From assembly GCA_015680685.1 (NCBI GenBank), contig MNCI01008952.1, forward strand, positions 3,047 to 42,464: a stretch of DNA of 39,418 nt, in the 5' to 3' direction. This document shows positions 30,290 through 39,056 of this stretch, in pieces. The translations under genes and the position numbers were made by a program. Below the pieces are notes generated by a model. It had not been told where the DNA came from. It did not search any database and saw nothing but the letters and a program-made list of their open reading frames with translations. The stretch comes from Gnetum montanum (taxonomy: Eukaryota > Streptophyta > Gnetopsida > Gnetales > Gnetaceae). Within the stretch, counting starts at the first letter, position 1; each line of letters opens with the position of its first letter.

Positions 30290-31135
30290 AATGTTAAAAC
30301 TATGCAAAATACTAAAGCAATAGAGTATAATAAGGTAGAGAAAGGCTAAAATATAGTAAAATGAGGCTAAACAAGGCAAAACAAGGTCATAACATGGTAA
30401 ACAAAGGCAAAAAAAGGTAAATTAAGGTGGAATGAGATGTAAAAGAGGCCAAATGAAGGTCAAAACTATGCAAAATGATGCAAAACAAGGTTGAATATGG
30501 TCTTAATGATGCTAAATGACATCAAATGATTCCAAATGATGCAAAATGATGGTGAAACAAGGTCAAACATGGTCAAATGACAAAAAATATTATCAAAAGA
30601 TGATAAAATAAGGTCAAATAATGTCAAAAATGACACCAAATGATGCCAAAATGTTGCAAATTATTTTTGAATGGTTTTAAATGACACCAAATGATGGGAA
30701 AATGACATCAAATAATTACAAAATGATATCAAATGATGTCAAAGAAGGTCAAATAGAGCTAAATGATTAAATATATCGAAATGACACAAAATGATATCAA
30801 ATGAAGTCAAACAACATGAAATGATCTCAAATAATGTTTAAATGAGGTCAAAAGATCTTGATTGACACCAAATGAGGTAAAACATGGTGTAGAGTGATGT
30901 CAAATGATTCCAAATGATGTCAAAGTGATGGAAAATTGTCAAAAATGATGAGAAATAATGTGAAATACTGTCAAAATGATATAAAATGATGTCAAAATGG
31001 TGAAATATTTCATTGAATGATGTTGAATAAGGCGAAACAAGGCTAAACAAGGTCAAACGATGTCAAAAATATGCAAAATAACACCCAATGGTATCAAATG
31101 ATGTAGGAGGAGGTGAAGCATGGTTGAACATGATA
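30290..31135. repeat. Degenerate short-unit minisatellite (AAATGATGTCA-like)
   Basis: About 850 bases are built from variants of a 10-13-bp word: CAAATGATGTCAAA, CAAATGATTCCAAATGATG, CAAGGTCAAACATGGTCAAATGA. The minus-strand Phe/His/Ile-rich frame (..HHFDIIxxHFDxI..) is just this repeat translated. It lies directly upstream of the Tat RT. Confidence 0.8.
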
Positions 31136-31439
31136 AAAAAAGGTTAAAAATAATATTATCTTTTTCATGTACTTTTATGGTCAAAATAGAGCAAAAATAG
31201 TGAAAATAGGCCTTAAACTACCAAAATAAATAAAAATTTAGTGAAAACTAGTTATAAATTATCAAAATAAGTAAAAATATATAGAAAGCTAGGAGAAAAA
31301 GCTAGCAAAAATAAGTAAGATAAAAAAATATTTTAAAAATAGTCAAAATATGAAAAAAATCTTGTAAAGACTATTGTAAACTACTAGAAAAGTGATTTTT
31401 TTGAGGTTAAAACAATGTTAAAAGCTAAAAATTGATTTA
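31136..31439. other. A-rich spacer with GTCAAAATA/AGTAAAAATA-like words
   Basis: No gene recognised. The sequence is strongly A-rich on the plus strand, with recurring AAAATAAGTAAAAATA-like words. It links the minisatellite with the palindromic array that follows. Confidence 0.45.
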
Positions 31440-32700
31440 TCCAACATGTGGGGTTGGCATTCCCAATGTGTGAGCATCATGGGTTACAATCCCAACATGT
31501 ATGACCTATATCCCCAATGTGTGGGTAGTTTGACTTGGGTTTTAGGCTTGTGAAATCCACCAAGGTAGTGTTTAGGCAATTTTGGTCTTGTCAATTGGTG
31601 GTATGGATTCCATATGTTGGTCCATGCAACACTGCAACATGTGAAGCCTAGTACCCTAATGTATGGGACTTGTATGCTAGTTTATAGAAGGTTTTCACTA
31701 TGTTTTTGGTCTTTCTAGGTTCTTATGACAGTGTCCAAGGGCTAGGAGAGAGAAATGGAATTTTTGAAGCTTCTTGGCATAAAGTATGAACTATTTTGAT
31801 GCATTTTTGACCTTTTCTTGCCCTACACATTGGGCTACACATTGGTAGGTGATTTTTCAACATGTGAAAGCTAAGTTGCAAGCTAATGAGGGTTCCAAGG
31901 GTGATTTTAACAAGGTCTTTTGGCTTCTATATGCTTCTAGGATAGTGTCTAGGGTTGTACTATTTGTTGAATCATTTTGAGATAAATTGTGAGTGGTATT
32001 AACCACGTCTAAGCTGGGTTTTACCCCACACATTGGTAGGTGGTTTTCCAACATGTGGGAGCTAAGATACTAGCTTGTAGGAGTTTTTGAGAAAATTTTT
32101 GACCCTTCTAAGACCTTATGGTAGTAGCTAGGTTTTGAAAGAAAGATCTACAATTTTTGGATTTGTATTGACCAAGATAGAAGTTTATAAATGTCCACAC
32201 ATTAGCCTACATGTTGGGAGGTGGAAATCCAATACATGAGATGAAACTTGACTATTTGTAAGTGATTTCTACTTAGTTTTTTTTTTGTGTTTCCAAGTTT
32301 TATATGTCAACATTTAAGGCATGGAGGAAAATTTGTGGTTTTTGGGAATTTTGAGATAAATCATGAGTTGTTTTGGGCAAATATAGGCTTTTGTTTTCCT
32401 ACACATTAGCTTACACATTTGGGTAGTAGTTTTCTAATGTGTGAGTTCCAAACCTCTAGCTTGTGGGCATTCAAAGGTGTTTCTTGGTGCTTAAAAAATT
32501 TGGCTAATTTCACAAGGCTTTGGTAGACCCTCTAAGTAATGTGTGATTAAATTTTTAATGATATATTTCTAAGTATACTCCTCAAACATTGGTCCACACA
32601 TTTGAAGATGGTTTTTCAACATGTGGGAGTAAGGCCTTAAGGTTCTGTACACTACCCCACACATTGGAAAGTGGTTTTCCAACATGAGAGACTACGAATA
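31440..32700. repeat. Degenerate tandem array of palindromic units (CCACACATTGG...CCAACATGTGG)
   Basis: Five or six units of about 180-210 bp share CCCACACATTGGTAGGTGGT followed by TTTCCAACATGTGGGAGCTA. Clear copies lie at 31822, 32025, 32190, 32400, 32590 and 32650. Within a unit the two halves are inverted: CCCACACATTGG (32025-32036) pairs with CCAACATGTGGG (32048-32059) at 10 of 12 positions around an 11-base loop. This resembles the U3 arrays of the two LTRs at 11.9-16.7 kb in layout but not in sequence. Confidence 0.75.
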
Positions 32701-33870
32701 AGAAATTTGCAATAAATACCCAATGTACAAGGATTTCTTCTCCTTCTAATTCCTAACCTCAATGTGTGGAGTGTTTTCTTTTATTTCAAAGGGGTTTTAT
32801 GTTCAGGGTGTGAGGTAAATTGGAAGGATTTTAAAACCAAACTTCAACATTCGAGGCCCTTTCTCATCCAATCTTTCAAGGGTAGCATATAAGAGCTAGA
32901 GTTATAGTCAAAAGCCAAAATTCACACAATTTTCCAATACTCTTGGCTTCTACCCATCCCTATGGATAACATTATGATCATAGAACCAAAAATTTCAAGC
33001 TTTTTCTTACAATAATGAAGGCAAAATTCACAAATCTTGGACACCATGTCAAATAAGTTCATATCAACTAGTTGGAATCTAGTTTTGAACAAGGAAGAGG
33101 AGACAATATGCATTGTATCAAAGCTTATGGTTCCTTTTACAAGAAAACAAGCTTTGTCTAGGATCATTAGGTACCAAATCATCACAATTTTTTTCAATTT
33201 TCTATAATTCTATGAAATTTTTTTCCCACCTCTAGGCTATCCTAGGTCAAAATTTTTTATTCTAATTATGTCAAATCTAAGATCTAGGCCTATTGATTAT
33301 ATCAATAGTAAAATTTTTGATTTTGATCATCAATTGGAGGAAAATTTAAAATTTTTTCCACATTTGTGCTCAACATTTTTACGCTAGTTTTCATCAATTT
33401 TGGCTCAAATTGAAGTTTTTTCTAGACCATGTGTGATGGGATTTTCAAGTTTTGATCACATGGATTTGTTGTTGGTGTTTTGTAGTTGTATGAAAGGTGG
33501 AATCAATGCTATCAATTTTGGTTCTAATTTGGTCAAAAACTTAAGTTTATGTTAAGTGTTTATGGTAATGGTTATTTTAAGGCCTTACATATTAACTATT
33601 TGTTAAAATATGCAATTGATTTTTTATTAAGTTAAAAACCTATCAAGATATCAACTTTGAATTTTCACTATGTGAATTAAGGTGTAAAGAGGCTAAACTT
33701 CATTTGTACTAGAATGGCAAACATGTTATTGGGCTTGGTTATTTTATGTATTTTTTGCGTGATGCTAATATTATCATTCCATAGGCTATTTATGTTTGGA
33801 TTTTGTCAATTTTTTTAATGTTACTATTATTTTCTATGGTCTATTCATTGTGTGTTTTGGCTATGTATAG
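32701..33870. other. No gene recognised
   Basis: The DNA is AT-rich with broken frames. 32922-33197 is open on the minus strand for 91 codons but resembles no family I know. If the palindromic array is the U3 of an LTR, its outer end should fall in the first few hundred bases here. AGCCAAAATTCACACA at 32913-32928 weakly recalls the CCAAAATTAGTGGTGTCTCA end of the element A LTR. Confidence 0.3.
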
Positions 33871-34250
33871 GGCCTTTTCGAAATATATCCTAATTATCAT
33901 TGAGTTGATGGAAATTTTATGTTGCATGGGGATGGCTATAGAAAAGATATTGAATTATGATATGAACATTGACAACTGCACACCAATATGGTTTAGACTT
34001 GACACTAGAGAATTCCTAATGTGCTTGCTCCATAATTATAGTGTGATCATGTGGTCACACTTGGCTATAGATGTTGTAGTTGTAATGACAGAGAATCTCT
34101 TGGTAGGGTCTTCTAACTATATTTTGAAGTTCATGATTGATAATCTTGACATCCAAATCGAGATAGAGAGGAATAATACTTCATATTTTATGGGAGTTTG
34201 AAGGTTATCATAGATCTAGGAGATGCCAGGGTATTCCCGATACAATGCCA
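33871..34250 (+). pseudogene. Antisense gene, copy B, 5' part: possible FCP1/NIF-like (HAD) phosphatase domain
   Basis: A frame open for more than 100 codons follows a possible acceptor (GGCTATGTATAG, 33859-33870). It reads KYILIIIELMEILCC, then CTPIWFRLDTREFLMCLLHN, YSVIMWSHLAID, VVVMTENLL. The pattern (K.lLIIDLNG.L.....P.w.RPg.reFL..L...y.ViiWSs....nv..m...L) resembles the start of plant FCP1/NLI-interacting-factor-like phosphatases. The catalytic DxDx(T/V) would correspond to ELME, so the nucleophile is lost. After TGA at 34199 homology is not clear. It lies upstream of, and in the same orientation as, the coiled-coil exons at 35.4-37.5 kb and is probably part of the same gene. The phosphatase match is by eye and short. 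Confidence 0.35.
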
Positions 34251-35390
34251 ACAACACCTTGATGCTAGGCCACCACATAAACACTCTATTACAAAATGGT
34301 TTAGGAAGTTTCTAGATACGAACAACATAAGTGTGCTTTTAAATTGATATGTGTTATCTATTTTTTGTTTTAGTGTTGTTTGTTCTAATGGTTTCTTGCT
34401 TCAATTTTTTGATGTATAGAGTGAACCCTAGAGGATTGATGAGAAATGGCCAAACTTTATCTATAGCTTATATAGCTTTAGAGGAATTTGAAAAAGGAAA
34501 GATCATTAAAGTAAAAGTGCTTGACCAACTTAGTAATGAGTTTGGTAAGGGCCTTACATAGTACTTTTGTATATACCAACCATGTCTAGCTACCAACCAT
34601 GCACGTGCATGGTGGACTCACTAAGAACTAAGTGCACATATGCTAGTTTAGCCTAACATTCTAGCTTTGTCCAAGCCTAGTTAGTAAAATTTGTTAAAGC
34701 ATGGTAAATGTTTTTAGTTTTTTTTTATTTTAATTTTTATTTTATTTTATTGTTTTATAAGGATAAGCAATAAACTATGTTGTATCATAGATTTTGTGCA
34801 TGAGTCTTCAATCATCATGACTATTTTGGGCCATGCTAAAGAGAAAGGCCAACTTAAATGGGCTTACGTAGACCTATCATAGGAATAGATTATAGAAAGA
34901 GCTTATGAGGATATCCAATAGAGGCTTTCTGACCCAAGTTTATTTGACCTATTCATGTTTCCTAGTCCATTGATGTTACATGCTAAGATTTTGAATGTGA
35001 TTGATTCTTTTAATGAGGGAATAACCAAATTCATCTCATGTTTATTTTTCTTTTCATCATTTTGAGCATTAATGAGTCTATGTTTAATAATCTCTTTGGC
35101 ATATCTTCTAGTGGTGTTAAGATAGCTGTTAGAGTAGGGAAGGATACAGGTCATAGAGAGAAAATGGAGGTTTGGCTTAACTCTCCTTCTTATGTTGCAT
35201 TATCTTTTAGCAAGTGTGAAGTTGAGGAAGCCAACAAGACCTACCCACTTTTCTACTCTAGAGCCTTTCCCATGTTACTATCATAGAAGAAAATCATAGG
35301 AGTTCAACAAGCTTGGATAATGAAAAGAGTGTTGATAATGGCACAAGGTTTGACTAGGCTACCTTTTTAATCATTAGTCTACAGGATAAA
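34251..35390 (+). pseudogene. Antisense gene, copy B, middle part: broken exons of unknown type
   Basis: Coding-like stretches on the plus strand alternate with T-rich, intron-like DNA: SLKVIIDLGDARVFPIQCQQ (34200-34260), RVNPRGLMRNGQTLSIAYIA and LEEFEKGKIIKVKVLDQLSN (34418-34560), FVHESSIIMTILGHAKEKGQ (34794), DPSLFDLFMFPSPLMLHAKI (34930-35010), KMEVWLNSPSYVALSFSKCE (35160-35220). A likely acceptor is TTTTTTGATGTATAG before 34420. No family was recognised and exon borders here are guesses. Confidence 0.35.
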
Positions 35391-35844
35391 GTTTGAAAAC
35401 TCTATAATAACCTTGACTCCATACACCATGTGCATTTCATGTTTTTCTATGCATACCTTAGAAGATTCACTAAGTTCTTAGTAACTAGGAAGAATAAAAA
35501 GAGGATAGCATGTAATGTTTTCCAATATTCTAGGCCTTGAGCAAAGCACATCATAGAGGTGATGCATTTCTAAGATCCACTTATGAAGGATGTGGATGAA
35601 TCACTATATATTATCACTAACAATTTTAGTGATCTGCATGGTTGTTTCCATAAAAGTAGGGGAATATGCCCCTAGGTTGTGCATGGTAATGCAAAGAAAG
35701 TAAAACCAATATACATAGAAGTAGATGGCACTACTAGGGAAAATATGAAAAGGCCACAAGTTGAAGAAAGTGCTCATGTGTTTAAGTAGCTAGCATGCAA
35801 AAAGTTGGTCATCAAACTTAATCAAGTCAATGATTTTATTAAAG
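35391..35844 (+). pseudogene. Antisense gene, copy B: exon ending at a GT donor
   Basis: One frame runs from about 35391 to the donor at 35845 with only four or so stops, mostly TAG. It reads KVWKLYNNLDSIHHVHFMFF, YLRRFTKFLVTRKNKKRIAC, IIEVMHF*DPLMKDVDESLY and KPIYIEVDGTTRENMKRPQV, then KKLVIKLNQVNDFIK|G. The exon leaves phase 1 at AAAG|GTATGT, a textbook donor. The charged, mixed helix/strand composition is that of a real former protein. I do not recognise it. Homologous sequence is absent from copy A because that copy is truncated. Confidence 0.55.
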
Positions 35845-35979
35845 GTATGTACATATATTTATATTTTCAAATTTTTATTTTTTATATTATTTTATTATTA
35901 CATATTTTTTAGTTATATTTTTGTTGTTAAAACATGTTTACTAACTTGTTTCATCTTTGTTGAATTTGGTTTGTTGTAG
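35845..35979 (+). other. Intron of the antisense gene, copy B (phase 1, 135 bp)
   Basis: The donor AAAG|GTATGT and acceptor TTTGTTGTAG|GG bound a T-rich 135-bp segment. The frame is kept across the junction (..NDFIK-G-MK*DLPTQTTMEEVQ..), which argues for a genuine plant intron and not chance GT/AG pairs. Confidence 0.65.
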
Positions 35980-36380
35980 GGATGAAATAAGATCTGCCTA
36001 CCCAAACTACCATGGAGGAGGTGCAACAATGAAGCGTGGAAGAGGAAAGGGCATTTGAGGAAGCTCTAGATATTTTGGACTTGATCTTTGATGATTTTCC
36101 ACTAGGTGATAATCCTTTGATGGATGTGCCTCATTATTATTCTGGTCAACTTCAATGTTTTTTATGTTTATATTTTATGTTTTTCACCCCTTTGTTGTAA
36201 ATTGTATTTGATGGTTATGGTCATTACATTGCATGAACCTCCTCTAGAAAGCATTTACATCAACATTTAGTTCCAAGCCTTTGGGCGGAGGCCTTAGAAA
36301 TGATGGAATTCATGAAAGAAGTGGTAGATGACATGGTTCACAAATTGTAATAGATAGCTTTTGAAGTTGGCAAGTTCAAC
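35980..36380 (+). pseudogene. Antisense gene, copy B: acidic exon and a further short exon
   Basis: The first part reads DLPTQTTMEEVQ, then SVEEERAFEEALDILDLIFD and DFPLGDNPLMDVPHYYSG (to about 36145), followed by a T-rich gap that is probably an intron. The second (about 36255-36380) reads HQHLVPSLWAEALEMMEFMK and EVVDDMVHKL**IAFEVGK. It is strongly acidic and helical. The double stop TAATAG would be CAACAG (QQ) before decay. Confidence 0.5.
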
Positions 36381-36522
36381 ATTTCTATTTTGCATTTTTT
36401 TAATTTTCTTAAATGTTTATATATTTTTATTTTTTAAGGGTACATGGTTTAAGGATTTTTTAAGTGTTTAGAATGTTTTTGTTATATTTTTATTTTTCAT
36501 ATTTTTTATTTTATGTTTCTAG

Positions 36523-37326
36523 TTATGATAGTATCCAAGATTAGGTTGAATACTATATGTGACATGGAATTTTCTAATCTTCCTAAGCTATCATTCAATG
36601 TTGAAAATATTCCATGAAGGTTGTACACAAGGGCTACCAAGTGTGCTAAGATAACTTGGGAGTCCCAATGCTCCAATGAGTTTTTATGGGATAGAGTTCT
36701 AACCTTGGAGAAGAAGAACAAGCAGTTAGCAACTAAGAATAGGAACCTTAGATATCACAAAGAGTTTATAGAGGCATGTATGGATAATAGAGACTCTTTA
36801 CACATAAAGGAAATTGAGTGGCCATGCTACTAGAGAACCATCCAAAGTAAGGTTGCTAAGAGCAACATTGAGAAAGACATGCAGATGAAATTACTAGTTT
36901 GTAAGTACAGGGATTGGAGAGATTATTACACTTGGATATTAGAATGGAGAAAGAAAAAAAAGACACACAAGTAGGAATATAAGGTGGGAAAGGAGAGTTA
37001 CATAATGTTATGGCATGAGAAGGCCATGGAGTGGTGAAAACATGAGTTATTTATGTAGGGGATAGGTGTAGAGGATATCTTCAAGATGTTCATAGAATCA
37101 ATAGTGGTTGTTGATTCTTCCAATTCTCAAATCACTAGTATGTTTGGGAAGATCACCATGGTTGATGTTTCCCATGACCCACCTCAGTGGCTAGGTATAG
37201 AGAGAAGGTAGAGCTTAGCAGAAGTGGATTTGGGAGAAATTAACTAGGTTAATATGAGTGAAGAATAAATTCTTCATAGGTTGGAGACTAGCCTACAAAC
37301 ATTTTCTCTTGAATTCCCTGAGATTG
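36523..37326 (+). pseudogene. Antisense gene, copy B: coiled-coil exon (homologous to 6291-6799)
   Basis: The exon follows a T-rich acceptor (TTTATGTTTCTAG, to 36522). It runs about 268 codons in one frame with about eight stops, most of them TAG. It reads VMIVSKIRLNTICDMEFSNL, LYTRATKCAKITWESQCSNE, FLWDRVLTLEKKNKQLATKN (heptad-like), MQMKLLVCKYRDWRDYYTWI, ESIVVVDSSNSQITSMFGKI and SLAEVDLGEIN*VNMSEE*I plus LHRLETSL. The MQMKLLV..DWRDYY and EVDLGE..VNMSEE.ILHRLE blocks pair with QMDVLAQ..DWKDYS and GVDLGEEDWANMIEEEI in copy A. The similarity includes the following intron position. Such coiled-coil composition suggests a structural or interaction protein, but the function is unknown. Confidence 0.65.
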
Positions 37327-37439
37327 GTAAAAATATATTTTAAGTTATGTTATAATTCTTGTTGTGTTTTCTATTGCTTGAAGGTTATACTCCTCAATCA
37401 TTATGGTTGCTAATTATTCACATGTTTCATCATTTACAG
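37327..37439 (+). other. Intron of the antisense gene, copy B (113 bp)
   Basis: The donor ATTG|GTAAAAAT and acceptor TTTACAG|GATC enclose T-rich DNA. The acceptor and the first codon (GAT) match copy A (GTAG|GATC, 6888). The preceding exon reaches the donor one base out of phase, so one small indel must have occurred near the end of the exon. Confidence 0.6.
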
Positions 37440-37511
37440 GATCAAAGCAATGATGATGATGAGATTGGTGATGACATTGATGATCCTCCTCCTCCTTCTC
37501 CTATGGATTAG
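37440..37511 (+). pseudogene. Antisense gene, copy B: acidic/proline last exon
   Basis: Reads DQSNDDDEIGDDIDDPPPPS, then PMD and TAG at 37509-37511. Copy A has an equivalent acidic 20-codon exon ending EGEEP-TAG. The long hydrophobic frame starting at 37450 is a shifted reading of this exon plus T-rich downstream DNA. Confidence 0.6.
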
Positions 37512-38200
37512 TTTTGGTTACTATTGGACATATCATGTTTTGTTGGTTTTGTTCTACTATTATAGTTTTTTTATTTTGGGTATCATGGCATGGGAGGCTA
37601 GGTATTATTGTTCTTTTTGTTTTCATGTATTGCATAGTGAAACCATGGCTATTGTTATGAACATTTTATATTTTTTATATTATATGTCACATAGTGTGCT
37701 CATGGCTATTGTTTTGATGTTAAAAGTTTTGGTCTTCTATGTTTTATACTTTTTACCTTTTATGTATAAGGCTATGAGTTAAATGACAAGGCTACAAGAT
37801 AAAATTTAAGTAATATAATGAAAAACATGAAAATGTAAGATAGGCATGACTTTTAAATAGAAAAATGTAAATAATGTGACAAGGTGGAATGGTCATAACG
37901 TACATGAAAAAAAGATCATAAATTTTCCAATTTTAGGCCTTGGAAGAGCACTAGTTTTATGCCCTGGTAGGCCACATTTGTTTTGATTTTACATTTTTTG
38001 TTTTTTATGTAATTTTTTAGTTTTATGTAAATGTAAAGGAAATAAGCATAAATTGTAAATTGACATAAAAATTTAAGGTAAAAATGTAAAAGTACAAATA
38101 AAAACTAAAAGCAAGGTATATAGTAAAAAGGCCATACAATATATACAAGGAGAAGAATTTGGGGAATGTACTTAATCATGCAACTATTTTCTAATCTTTG
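37512..38200. repeat. Spacer between antisense gene and protease B, with remnant GGCC repeat
   Basis: T-rich DNA with a diverged repeat CATGGCTATTGTTATGAACAT / CATGGCTATTGTTTTGATGTT (37645, 37701). At 37931-37985 TTTTAGGCCTTGGAAGAGCACT/AGTTTTATGCCCTGGTAGGCC looks like two decayed units of the minisatellite found beside copy A (7193-7385). Near 38160-38200 ATTTGGGGAATGTACTTAATCATG aligns with GAATCAGGGGCATGCCCTAATCATG at 7524-7548. Confidence 0.5.
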
Positions 38201-38209
38201 ATAGAAAAA

Positions 38210-39056
38210 GAAATGTGTAAGGTATTTGTTATACAATATTGTGCTCATCATTTTTCACATTCATAATATTAAATGGGAGCTCTTGGCACAATTTAGTAAT
38301 GGTCCTAGCATTTGTAGTCTTGGCTTGGTTGACATCAGTGTGGTTCTTATGTTTGCTTTTGGTGATAGGAGTTTTTTCTTGAAACTCGATCTTAGATCCT
38401 TGCTCTAGGTCAACATTGTTGATGAAAAAGGGGACTACACCATATCCATGAATGATAATTTAATGTTCATGTTAAGATAGGTTAATCTCTTGGTAAATAG
38501 GAAAAGAGAATGCCTATAATTTAGCTAACCAAGGTCTCCATAGGATCAAATTGAAATCTAGTTTCTCTTCCACCACTAAGAAATTGACCAATGTGGGGAA
38601 TTTTTCCCTAGTAATGAATTCTAGTGATACGAAATCTTTTACAACTACTTGTGATACATTAAAGGACTTAAGGAAAAAGGTGGAAGTATCTTGAATATGC
38701 TCTACCAAGCCTAAATTTTCCATGATGGGAAACGGTAGAACATTCATTGTTATCCTATTATCGATATGCATCTAGTGTATCTTTTATTGATCAATTCTTC
38801 TCATTATTAAAAGAGGTGCTCTTAAAACATCACCATTTTGTAAGTAGTTTTTTTACTTCACTATCATGAAATGTTAAGATTGTTGACTTCATTTCTTCCC
38901 TAGGTAAAGGTGACACCATCATTTCATTGATGGGCTTCTTGTTAGTAGGGATAACTTCACTCATGGAACTAGAAGTTAACATCTTAACTAGCACTTCAAG
39001 GTGGGTAGTGGAGGTCATGACCAGTTCATAAAGGCTAAAAGAGGTGTTTTTCTATT
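38210..39056 (-). pseudogene. Retropepsin-like protease and flanking linkers, element B (Tat-type Ty3/gypsy)
   Basis: Minus strand. The linker FSLYELVMTSTTHLEVLVKM is followed by KPINEMMVSPLPREEMKSTI and LTFHDSEVKK (39045-38840). It parallels LSLYDLIMTSFLHHEALVHM and PIFLTFHNEA in element A. The core reads MHIDNRITMNVLPFPIMENL, GLVEHIQ, KSFNVSQVVVKDFVSLEF and FNLILWRPWLAKL (38771-38514). The active-site D-(T/N)-G is IDNR here, so Gly has become Arg, and ILGRPWL has become ILWRPWL. The post-protease linker FPIYQEINLS continues to about 38210 with TAG/TAA stops. As in element A, the next thing leftward is the plus-strand gene and not an RT. Confidence 0.75.

Noticed and set aside
30290-32700. 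CRISPR-like array of spaced repeats
   Set aside because: The repeats are strongly degenerate, unit length drifts, there are no uniform spacers or cas genes, and the context is plant retroelements.
32922-33197. 91-codon minus-strand frame as a gag or host gene
   Set aside because: It contains no recognisable motif. It could be part of an LTR. Not enough for a gene call.
37450-37782. Hydrophobic multi-pass membrane protein (110 codons)
   Set aside because: It begins in a shifted frame of the acidic last exon and continues through T-rich DNA, which always reads as hydrophobic residues.
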